The notes beneath the pieces are model-generated. The model saw nothing but the letters and a program-made list of their open reading frames with translations. It was not told where the DNA came from and ran no database searches. Shown here piece after piece: positions 55,160-64,000 of a DNA stretch of 64,000 bases. The position numbers and the translations under genes are program-made. Source of the stretch: Theocolax elegans (Eukaryota > Arthropoda > Insecta > Hymenoptera > Cerocephalidae); the NCBI GenBank assembly GCA_026168455.1, contig CM047430.1, forward strand, positions 21,594,735 through 21,658,734. The letters are read 5' to 3'. The number at the start of each line of letters is the position of its first letter. Positions within the stretch are counted from its first letter, which is position 1.

Positions 55160-57062
55160 AGTGTAATAATGTATCCATCTGACTCGGTCGGTAATAATCT
55201 AATATGGCACCCCCTTCGAGACATCTTACAATCAGATCAACATATGTTAAGTGATGTGGCTAAAAAAGTGAGTGCTGCTATTAAATTAAAAAAGACAGAA
55301 AAATTAAGAGATGAATTATTGCAAGAATTGCATAATAAAACAGTTGAGAAATAAAATGCAACTATAGGAAATGAAGACAATGAAATCGAACATCTGATAA
55401 AAGAAAACACCTTATTGAAAGAACTAGTGACTGAGTTATGAGAAAAAAATCAAAATTCAAAAACAATTACTAGAAATGCAGAAATAGAAATGTATGGAAA
55501 AAGTAACAACTACAAAAACATATGCATAAGTTAAAAGTGTCATTACACCAAAACAGAAAAAAGTGCCTAGAATAACGGTATAGACCAACGACCCAAAGCA
55601 AAACAATTCTATGGAATTGATTACGAGTGGCATTGTATCACAGAAAGACATACAGACAAGGTTCAAAGAAGATTGGAAAATCTTGCATATGTACACTAAT
55701 AAAAGATAAAAAAGTAACACAGTCTTGATGGAAGTTATACCGGAAATTTACAAGTTTTTAAGTGAAAGTGGCAATAAGGTTTTTGTAGGACATCAGTGCT
55801 GCAAAGCCTACGATCTCATTAATACATCGCCTTGTTACAATTGTGCAAGATACGGACATGTGCAGCAAAATGCAAAAATGAGACGGTATGCATAAAGCGA
55901 TCTGAAAAACATAACATAAGTGAATGTAAAAATACCAAAATTGAGTGTGCTAGCTGTATTTTCAACAATATGCAATACAGAGCCAGTTTACCGACGGATC
56001 ACTTACCGACGGATAGAATGAAATGTAGTATTCTAAAAAAAAGTAAAAAAATACATCGACTCAATTAATTACCCAATAGAATCTGTATCACCGACATAGG
56101 ATGAAGCAAGTGCATTGAGAGCGATATGCAACTTGCAAATGAACAACATACTTTACCAAAGAAAAGTCAAAACTGTTAAAGGAATGGCAAACAAAATTAA
56201 TGCAAAAACAACACAATTCCGTGAAAAAAATCAACAAACAGCAAGTACATCACAAGAAGAGACTTAATAATGGATCATCAGTTAAATCTACTAGGAACAA
56301 TACAAAATAATCTTCAACAAAGTGAGAGGGTATATGATGATATTGAAACTTTTAATAAAAATAGAAAAATTATTAGTAACTTTATATTATGTCTTAATAT
56401 TAGAAATTTAGAAGCAAATTTTGAAAAACTACAAATCTTTATTAAAAGTTTCAAAATCAAACCATATGTGATTGTGTGTACTGAGGTATGGAATTAAGAA
56501 AATTATCAGTATTATAATAGAAAAGAATATAGTACATATTATAATAATGGAGACATTAACAAAAATGATGGGGTAGTAGTTTATGTTAGAAAAGATGTAA
56601 CGCATGTAAGCGAAACGATAGTTATAGGTAAGCTGAAATTACTAAATACAATAATTACATTAAATAATAACAAACTGCTTGAAATATTCTCATTATATAG
56701 GTCTCATGATCTGCATTGTTCAGAATTTAACATAAATTTAAAAAATTACTTAGAAAAAAAGAAATATAAAGCGGTAAATCATATAATAATTGGCGATTTA
56801 AATATTAACATACTGGAAAATAATGCTGTAAGTACAGATTTTCTAAATAATCTATTTGAAAAAGGTTTTCTTCCAATTTTCACTAACATCACAAAACCAA
56901 AAAACTTAACAGCGGAATTAGGTACCTGCATAGATAACATGTTTGTAAAAACGGATTTTCTCAATACAAAAAGTAAAGGGTTAACTATAAAAATACCATT
57001 AACAGACCATTATCCACTAGTCCTTGAATGACAAAATCAAAAACTTAAATCAAATAAAAGTA
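55160..57062 (+). pseudogene. LINE with ORF1 and endonuclease, RT missing
   Basis: ORF1 (about 55171-56270) begins near MYPSDSVGNNLIWHPLRDIL, has a helical stretch with KKTEKLRDELLQELHNKTVE, then Cys-rich pieces near 55820-55990 (SPCYNCARYGH in one frame; CIKRSEKHNISECKN in the next, with one Cys changed to Arg), which are CCHC knuckles. ORF2 starts at 56270. It shows LCLNIRNLEANFEKL, VCTEVWN, YYNNGDINKNDGVVVYV, HIIIGDLNINI and LTDHYPLVLE, the blocks of an APE-type endonuclease. The sequence ends at a foldback transposon (57063). Several stops are present. I cannot assign the clade. Confidence 0.7.
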
Positions 57063-58334
57063 AAAATGAGGCCTGCGATGGCTCGGTCGGTAGGTCAGGT
57101 CAAGGTCAAATTTACAAAATTAGCAGCAACCAAGGTTTAACAGTATACATATATGTTTTTGGGGTCGCCGAATCTGAATCCGTGGTCCGCTTGACTCCAT
57201 CACCTCATAGTGAAGGTTATTTGAAGGTAAAATCGACAAAATTCTTGTAAAACAAACCAAACTTCATGCCATTTATTTTTTCTTACTATACCTTACACGT
57301 TTCTCATCAAATGATCGGTGCAAAGGTTTCCTTTTACGTTTTTTCCCAGTAGTTTCACAATCTCTTTTCAACATCCAGCAGTAGTCGGCCAGCATACTAG
57401 CATCCCATCTACCTTGATAACGCTTCTCCATTACTTTAACATCTTGGTGAAAATGCTCTCCCTGTTCTTCGCTATAATCGCCAGAGTTTTCAGGAAAACT
57501 ATCCAAGTGATTGTACAGAAAATGTAGTTTGTAATTCATTAGGCAACCCATATTCCCATAGATCTCAACCATTTTAGAAATAATTACTTTGTAATTTGGG
57601 CATCTGCGATTACCCAAAAAGTTTTCAGTAACTTCCTTTAAGCTAAGCCATGCAGCTTTCTCAATATTTGTCATGGAACTACTGTTGTTGTACTGTAACA
57701 TGGAACAGGATGTTGAAAAGAGATTGTAAAACTACTGGGAAAAAACGTAAAAGGTAAAACGTAAAACGTGAAAGGTATAGTAAGAAAAAATAAATGGCAT
57801 AAAGTTTGGTTTGTTTTACAAGAATTTTGTCGATTTTACCTTCAAATAACCTTCACTATGAGGTGATGGAGTCAAACGGACCACGGATTCGGATTCGGCG
57901 ACCCCAAAAACATATATGTATACTGTTAAACCTTGGTTGCCGTTAATTTTGTAAATTTGACCTTGACCTGACCGTGACCCTGAGGTGATGGGGTCAAATG
58001 GACCACGGATTCGGAATCAGCGACCTCAAAAACATATATATATACTGTTAAACCTTGGTTGCCGTTAATTTTGTAAATTTGACCTTGACCTGACCTTGAC
58101 CCTGAGGTGATGGGGTCAAATGGACCACGGATTCGGAATCAGCGACCTCAAAAACATATATGTATACTATTACGCCTTGGTTGCCGTTAATTTTGTAAAT
58201 TTGACCTTGACCTGACCTTGACCCTGAGGTGATGGGGTCAAATGGACCACGGATTCGGAATCAGCGACCTCAAAAACATAAGGTATAGATGGTCTGGTCC
58301 GTGGGTTTTGACTTTTTTTTTTGTGTGGCTGTGT
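57063..58334. mobile_element. Second foldback transposon of the 122 bp repeat family
   Basis: Left part (57080-57380) and right part (57690-57985) are inverted copies of about 300 bp, including the last codons of the gene and its terminal repeat. 57930-58285 holds three tandem units of about 122 bp with accttggttgccgttaattt and tgaccttgacctgaccttga. The right tip ttttttgtgtggctgtgt matches the tip of the element at 25100-25130 (tttttttgtgtgccggtgtt). The left tip is not visible, so it is truncated there. Confidence 0.7.
57273..57701 (-). pseudogene. C-terminal part of the transposon-borne gene (second copy)
   Basis: An open frame of 142 codons: NIEKAAWLSLKEVTENFLGN, LHFLYNHLDSFPENSGDYSE, EQGEHFHQDVKVMEKRYQGR, WDASMLADYCWMLKRD and a basic end (KKRKRKPLHRSF). 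The first block overlaps the end of the copy at 23800-24950 (VFEKAAWLSFRNVARNLL), so together they show the order of the family. The EQGExFHQD motif is well conserved and may be functional. No stop is present within it. Confidence 0.65.
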
Positions 58335-59200
58335 AATTATTAATACTTTAACAATATATAGAAATGTTAAAAGTTTGGTTATGGGAGTCAGAAAGACCTC
58401 TATAATCAATTTAAGTGTGAATGAATGGGTTGTGTGATGATGCGATACATGTCTGGAAGTCCGATGTGAAATGGTAGCGTCAAGAAACCAATTATTAATG
58501 AATAAAAAAGGATGTATGATAGTATGGTTGGAAGCTATTGCTGTGATATCACAACGAAGCTAACCAACATTGTTTTTTAGTTTTAAGATTGTAATCCAGA
58601 CCTACGAACAGGGAATTATATTTCTCTCTGTAGGATTCCAGGAGTTGTAGTGAGTTATTGTTGTAAGATAATTACTGCACTGTGACCACCTGCGAATGTT
58701 GTGTGCATGATTTTGTATATTTTATATATTTTATATATGATATATGTAGAATCTATGTAACTCTGGATATAAATAAATAAAGAAATAAATAGTCAAACGT
58801 AGTATTTATTAAATGGCACTTGTGCACTGATAGCGTCATTGTTAGAAGTTGAAATAAATAAATGATTCATCCAGGCTGTGCTAATACACCTCTTGCGAAC
58901 CTACAAGGCTAGTCGATTTTCACGTCACATCTGGTAGACTAGCTTCGGAGGCTTTTGGCGCGCGGATGTTTTTATTAACACGAGAATTATTGGAGGTTTT
59001 TATTGTTATAAATAAAATATTTAATCTTCTGGAACTAGTCAAACGTAGTATTTATTAAATCGCACTGTAACCATCTTTGAATGTTGTGTGCATGATTTTG
59101 TATATTTTATGTATTTTATATATGATGTATGTGGAATCTATGTAATTCTGGGTAAATAAACAAATAAATAAATAAAATAAAATATCATACTTTCGGAACG
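58335..59200. repeat. Two LINE-like 3' tails with a shared flank
   Basis: The phrase gaatgttgtgtgcatgattt, a TATA-rich stretch and an aaataaataaa tail occur at about 58690-58793 and again at 59070-59185. The phrase tagtcaaacgtagtatttat follows the first and precedes the second (58791 and 59035). This fits a short LINE 3' fragment duplicated with its flank, or two insertions at related sites. No coding region is seen. Confidence 0.5.
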
Positions 59201-59837
59201 TGAATTGTGAAAATACTGTAATTAATTTCTACGAAATTTCTACTAAATGTTATATTATAAGATATTAAAGCAGGGGTAACAAGTGAGCAAAACCAAAGTC
59301 TTCATGGATATCTAACAATACAAAACAACATTCCAACACCATATTCAGCCTCTATAAAATAATCTCAGCAGCTCTGCCCGAAACAAAATAACCATATGGC
59401 AAATAGCAGCATAAGAAAGCAGTAAGCCAATATAGTAATGATTAATAACCTAAACCAGCAACAAGCACCATAAGACTAGTGCAGAAACCTTAATAATACA
59501 AGCAACTGTCATTGGCAAAAAGCAGCCAAGTACCTCAAAACCAATAGAATTAAAATCATCAAATGAGCAGCCTATACAGCAATAAATTGAATCTATGAAA
59601 ACAGAGTGAAACATATTATAACTATAATAATTGGGGCTATTGAATAGCGGATTGACTAAACCGACGCTGTCGCGGTATTGTACACTATGAAATGTAATCC
59701 GCATCAAACCTCGTAAACTGCAACCAGAGGGAATAAAGGCCCGTATTTCCTTACCCTACCTAACTCTGTAACGGTTCTGACAATGAGTCAACTCAACTAC
59801 CAATGAGCGAATTGCTTTAGTATGTCCCCAATACTGA
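59200..59837. other. AT-rich unassigned stretch
   Basis: Nothing recognisable; the minus-strand frame at 59707-59450 has no motif. Confidence 0.3.
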
Positions 59838-60147
59838 TCCTAGACATTATATGTATCAAGTTATTACAATCCTAGACAACGGTGTAACGAAATCATTCCT
59901 AAAAGACAAAGTGAGAAAACTGCTGGGATAAAAGCTGAAAAAATGTCAATATTTTGCAGTGAAAGTAGTAGACAGTACAATTATATTTATCCAGAGCACA
60001 GTCGACTTAGCAATAGAAATTGATGGAAACTAAATAATTGGGCTATGTCAAGTAGTAGATGATTTACATTGCGAATACATGCTTGGTATTAATTTTAAGC
60101 AAAAAGTTAATATGAACGTTAACTACGAAAATGTGTTGGACAAGTAA
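59838..60147 (+). pseudogene. Retroelement aspartic protease relic
   Basis: The plus strand reads RHYMYQVITILDNGVTKSFL, then STVDLAIEIDGN (stop), GLCQVVDDLHCEYMLGINFK. The order matches a retropepsin: active-site D-(T/S)-G-A (here D-N-G-V), flap region, and the I-L-G-x-x-F block (MLGINFK). The active-site Thr/Ser is replaced by Asn, and two stops are present. No other domain of the parent element is adjacent. Confidence 0.6.
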
Positions 60148-60257
60148 AGTCATATATCAATTTTACTCTGAAGGCAATGATCCTAGTTAAATTCCAGCCA
60201 TAACTAGTATACGAGGATTGAAGAATGCATTGTAGACGCAACCTACATACAAGCGCG

Positions 60258-60292
60258 TACACACCCACACACTCACACACACACACACACAC
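60258..60292. repeat. (CA)n microsatellite
   Basis: A 35 bp run of CA dinucleotides with one interruption, followed by catacatac. Confidence 0.9.
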
Positions 60293-60299
60293 ATACATA

Positions 60300-61440
60300 C
60301 ACTATATTCCCAAGGTTTAATGATCTCGTTGGGCCAGTAACCACCTTAAATTCTAGCTATTAACTTTGTAATACGCACGATAAAAATAATAAATTAATTA
60401 AGTAAATGTACAACGACGAAACCAAGTCCGATTGTTTAAGAAGATCCGAAACTCCATCTCAAACCCTTGATATAAATAGGGACGTCGTGCTATGGATTGG
60501 AACTCTTGCATCTCAGTCTTTCCTTCAGTGAGATAAACTTGTCTTCAAAAATAACCTGTAAACTCAACGCGAAATAAAGCAAGAGAATCGAAAGTTATTT
60601 GCTTAGTCTCTTTAAATCATTAGATACTTGTCATTTTCCTATCCCTTTAAATTCCGCATTTATATCATACGAGAGCCGCTGCGCCTAAGGTCAACGAGAG
60701 CGAGAGAGTCAGTAGAACAGTTGCAACAACCGGTCAGCCATAGATTTTTACTTCGGATAAGATTGGTTGTTTTCCTTTACCTCACCTTCACTCATTGTTA
60801 CACCTCAGACTTACTCATGCATGTATATTTCGGAAGGGTCTATGACCTGCGCTTTAACGAGGGAAATTGGAAACCTCTATTTTACTTTAAATTCATTCCT
60901 TTGATTTTCCTACGTTACGTCTACCTTAGGACGTAACAAGTAAGGGCTCATACTAAAAATTAAAGAAGGAATGGAGCAATTATCATCCTTATTAGCACAG
61001 ATCATGGGTACCAATGAAAAAGATAATCCTCGAAATAAAGATTCGGCTTCAGTTTTGTTTAACCAGGCGCTTAATATAAATCCAGATTTTTGTGTTGAAG
61101 AGCCGGAAAAATCTTTAGCAAGTTTGTTAAAATTATTTAAAGATAGGCATGAAAGCGGGATACATTTGTCAGATGAAGCAGTAGGACTCAATAAAAATAT
61201 ACCTATAATAATTGACTTGTTAAAGGAATTCGTGGATAAAAAGAACAATAGAATTTTGTGAAGATAAGTATCTGATTGAGGCTTTTATTATAGAAAAGGC
61301 GATTTTATAGACAAAAGAGTAAAACCGAAATTATTAATCGATTATATTATCAGAAATTTAGAAACAAGAACAAACGTAGAAATAAATGAAATAGGTTTAA
61401 AACTCGAACTAACAGAACTAATAATGACTTGAGCTCGTGT
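60300..61440 (+). mobile_element. Second copy of the 17.6/TED-type Gypsy: LTR region and start of Gag
   Basis: 61320-61440 encodes LLIDYIIRNLETRTNVEINE, which matches the minus-strand Gag start near 5900-5800. Before it, an open frame at 60971-61261 (MEQLSSLLAQIMGTNEKDN, SLLKLFKDRHESGIHLSDEA) is the Gag N-terminus. Two frame changes near 61260-61300 separate them. Upstream, tataaatagg at 60471 and AATAAA at 60573 suggest the LTR promoter and polyadenylation signal, but LTR ends and the primer-binding site could not be fixed. The element is cut after about 120 residues of Gag; a MITE follows at 61597. Confidence 0.6.
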
Positions 61441-61596
61441 AATGTCTGATTAGCTCTACATAGTACCGTTATAACTACACTATACAATTCAGAACACACA
61501 CATATATTTCTTTGGAGTTTTATCACATATATTTATTATGTTAATAGTTCACTGAAATACACGTTTCCACTTCGAGATACATACTGTACTAACAAG

Positions 61597-61972
61597 GGGA
61601 GTATTTGACCTCCGGGAAACGGATCTTATCCTAACATTGGTATGTCTTTTATAATATAAAAATGTGAAGAAAGCCATGTTATTTCTTGCCAATGGCCACT
61701 TTTACGAGAGTTATTCGACATCTAATAATAATATTAGTAAAAATTACTTCCAATTTGATCGCTTACAACTCGGGAACAAATAGAGATAGGCACTCAAACC
61801 AAAAATCAGAAGAAAGTTGAGTTTTACTAATATTATTATTAGATATTGAATATCTCCCGTAAAAGTGACCATTGGCAAGAGATAACTTGACTTTCTTCAC
61901 ATTTTTATATTATTACAGACATTCCAAAGTTAGGATAAGATTTGTTTCCCAGAGATTACTGCCCTTCTGAGT
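61597..61972. mobile_element. Palindromic MITE, about 376 bp
   Basis: The left arm (gggaaacggatcttatccta, then aaaaatgtgaagaaagccat, gccaatggccacttttacg, and ctaataataatattag) is repeated inverted in the right arm (gttaggataagatttgtttc at the end). The arms are about 150 bp and the centre near 61785. No coding capacity. Confidence 0.8.
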
Positions 61973-62243
61973 ACAATAATGTTATTACAAATTCGTGTAA
62001 GCAACTCGAGAAGCAACTAGTACTTGTAATAGTAGCATTTTAATATATAATATAATAATATTTTTGAAAACTGATTCGGTCATGAATAAACAGATGTAAT
62101 GAATGGAAATGATAATATTTTATTTTGTGCCGGTAAAACAAGGCCCTGATTTTCATTATGCACCCATTGAACCGGAAATTTATTATTCATGCATTAAGCA
62201 AGAATATTTTACTCAATTAATAACTTATCGTTTCAAATTATAG

Positions 62244-62602
62244 AAGAAAAAACCAGAATTTTTAAAGCAATAGTTGATATGCTCAATGGATTTGCGGGAA
62301 AGCAGATACGAAATGTAGCTGTAAGTATATATAACTTTATGTACTTATACTACGTAATTTATTCTTAGTGTACTTATATCTGAATTGTTTTATAGGCTAT
62401 TGGAGGTAATATTATGACGAGCAGTCCAATATCTGACTTAAATCCAATATTAATGGCAGCAGAAATTAAGCTGAATATCTGCAGTATGGCTAGGGGATTT
62501 AGATCGATTATAATGGATTCAAAATTTTTTGTCAGTTATCGACGCAATATTATACTGCCCGATGAGGTGCTAATATCTATCGAGATACCGTATTCATTAC
62601 CA
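62244..62602 (+). CDS. Xanthine dehydrogenase-like exons (FAD-binding domain)
   Basis: Exon 62244-62320 follows a tttcaaattatag acceptor and encodes [20 protein letters not shown] and IRNVA. A 75 bp intron with gtaagt and ttttatag ends follows. Exon 62396-62602 encodes [60 protein letters not shown] and ends before a gtatgt donor. [26 protein letters not shown] is the FAD-binding signature of xanthine dehydrogenase/aldehyde oxidase. Frames, phases and splice sites are all intact. No neighbouring exon is found within 2 kb either side, so this is a gene with long introns or an isolated fragment. Ser replaces the usual Gly in MTGSP. Confidence 0.75.
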
Positions 62603-63253
62603 GTATGTGTTACTTTATTTTAATTTAAACGATTACATCATAATATTATGAAAATTCAGTAATTAAGAGAAATAATTGTTCGTAAATACACTATTTCATA
62701 AATATTTGTTCTATAATTACAAAAACGTTAATGAGACTATTATAAACGTCAACCATATTTTTCAATTATTCTATGTAAATTTACTATTACCTTTTAAATT
62801 AAGATTTATGATAAATATCTTATAAAAACAAAATCAGGTTAAACCATTCTTTTATTATTTAATAGACGATTAATGTCTTTATTTAAAAAATGCTTTTTTT
62901 ATTATTATATTTTATATTACCTTCATAGTTTCCATAATTTTATTATCTTTTTATTTATTTATTTATCTTATTTATTATATCTATGAGGCAGACCAGTGAA
63001 ATTCAGACAAATCTTGCGCGGTCATGTCCCCTATTTTATCACCACCTTCTTTTTTTAAATGAACTTTCAAAAAAACTGCGTGGCCCAAAATTGTAGACCC
63101 TTAGAGGCCTGTCGCTTTGAGATAGTGTCTTTCATAGATTCAGAAATCGCTAAAATTAGTCTATTTTTAGAAAGCTCTCTTGAGCTTGCTTTGTAATATT
63201 TTTAACAAATTCAACGTATATGGTTTTTTTCTAAAAAAATACAAAATATATAT
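62603..63253. other. AT-rich stretch after the xanthine dehydrogenase-like exons
   Basis: No further exon is recognised. 62930-62970 is rich in TTTAT. 63040-63180 has mid-complexity sequence of unknown origin. Confidence 0.3.
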
Positions 63254-64000
63254 TGTGACGTGGTATTCGCGAACCCGATTAAATTAATTAATTTATATAA
63301 TTAATATTAACCGTTGGGCCGCGTTGCCCAATACCGCGCACACAATTATTTAATTTATCCGAACTGCGGGCTGTCGCCAGGAACGCGAGTTCGCTGGGAC
63401 GTACGGTATGGAGGATTCGGGCGATCCTCCTTGCCTCGACACGAATTATAAAATTAAAGGATGTCGGCGGGAGCGGGGAGAACACAATAAACACAATTAA
63501 TTAAAATAAAAATAATTAAACCATTTATTTAATTTTAATTAACAATTGGCCATCCAGGCCTCGTGCCGCGACAATGTTCTTTCGCGCGGGCGGAGGTATC
63601 GGGAGCCAACCGGATCGAGATCCTCGCCTGCGGTTGACTTTACCCCGATATCCGCTATTCGGGTACCGGCGTACCCGAACACACTCCCGATGTACACACG
63701 CACATACACTCGGGGTAAGGGGGGAACACGCGGTAGTATAAACTACACTTACCGGGATTCGCCCCGTGGATGGCCCAGCCGATCCGTGTCCCTTTTTGTC
63801 CTCCTCGGCAACGGAGGACGACGTCGGCTGCGGTGGTGGAAGGCGGCCCTGTGCCGCGGCGAGTGCCTCGCGATCCGCGTCCGCACTCACACCAACACTT
63901 CCCGTCCTTAACACACACCAGGTCACTCGCGGTACACCTCGCGAGGACGATCCGGGTAACCGATGGCTTTACTTACGCCTCACGCGCCTTGTTAGCCAGA
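63254..64000. other. GC-rich stretch, possible LTR
   Basis: Base composition changes sharply at 63254, where the plus strand starts tgtgacgtggtattcgcg. TGTGAC...GTCACA ends are common in insect LTRs, and AATAAA-like signals lie at 63516-63530. Frames on both strands here are open but without motifs, as expected for GC-rich non-coding DNA. The other end lies outside the window, so this is only a suggestion. Confidence 0.3.

Noticed and set aside
59450..59707. Minus-strand hydrophobic frame, possible membrane protein
   Set aside because: AT-rich chance frame without start context or family resemblance.
60470..60520. TATA box with initiator as a host promoter
   Set aside because: It lies just upstream of a Gag start of the Gypsy family and the spacing to the initiator-like TCAGTC is too long (about 44 bp); better read as LTR sequence.

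Overview
This window looks like a repeat-rich, probably pericentromeric or intergenic stretch of an insect genome, most likely a hymenopteran such as an ant (inference). The signs are split exons with GT-AG introns, several Ty3/Gypsy families, an R1-clade LINE, a CR1/Jockey-like LINE with microsatellite tails, Penelope-like fragments, many palindromic MITE or foldback elements, and a few host-like exons. There is no prokaryotic gene organisation, no operon, no CRISPR array and no rRNA or tRNA gene. Almost every coding region is broken.

Layout: 1-5984 is a minus-strand Gypsy element of 17.6/TED type (gag, protease, RT, RNase H, part of integrase) with a Q/N-rich minisatellite between protease and RT. 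A 285 bp inverted copy of part of it abuts it at 5985. 6273-10103 (minus) is a decayed multi-exon gene with at least five short N-terminal exons; a foldback transposon (8247-9662) sits in one intron. 10155-15247 holds a palindromic MITE, a Penelope GIY-YIG fragment with a hammerhead-like 3' motif, tandem repeats, a LINE 3' end and an old LTR. 15890-21850 is a Gypsy relic (minus) split by a truncated Mutator-type transposase gene and an R1-clade LINE. 22372-25130 is a Penelope RT fragment cut by a foldback transposon that carries an unclassified gene family. 25590-30950 contains two minus-strand copies of one LINE family, the first split by an 850 bp palindrome. 31500-34835 is satellite and tandemly duplicated non-coding DNA.

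35079-54997 is the most striking part: an array of about 2.25 copies of an 8.86 kb unit. Each complete unit holds a 5'-truncated LTR, a dead Gypsy internal region with an AT-hook integrase tail, a 3' LTR, and 1.43 kb of flanking host satellite that carries a 5S-rRNA-derived SINE with a clean target-site duplication. The 5' and 3' LTRs differ at about 9 of 331 positions, while the units differ from one another by only a few indels and substitutions. The order of events is therefore insertion, inactivation, then recent tandem duplication. The right breakpoint lies inside a hairpin-forming palindrome that survives complete only at 54928-55126.

55160-64000 holds a LINE (ORF1 plus endonuclease), a second foldback element, LINE tails, a protease relic, the LTR and gag start of a second copy of the first Gypsy family (plus strand), a palindromic MITE, two well-formed exons of a xanthine dehydrogenase-like gene, and a GC-rich stretch that may be another LTR. 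All family assignments rest on reading motifs by eye; no search was run.
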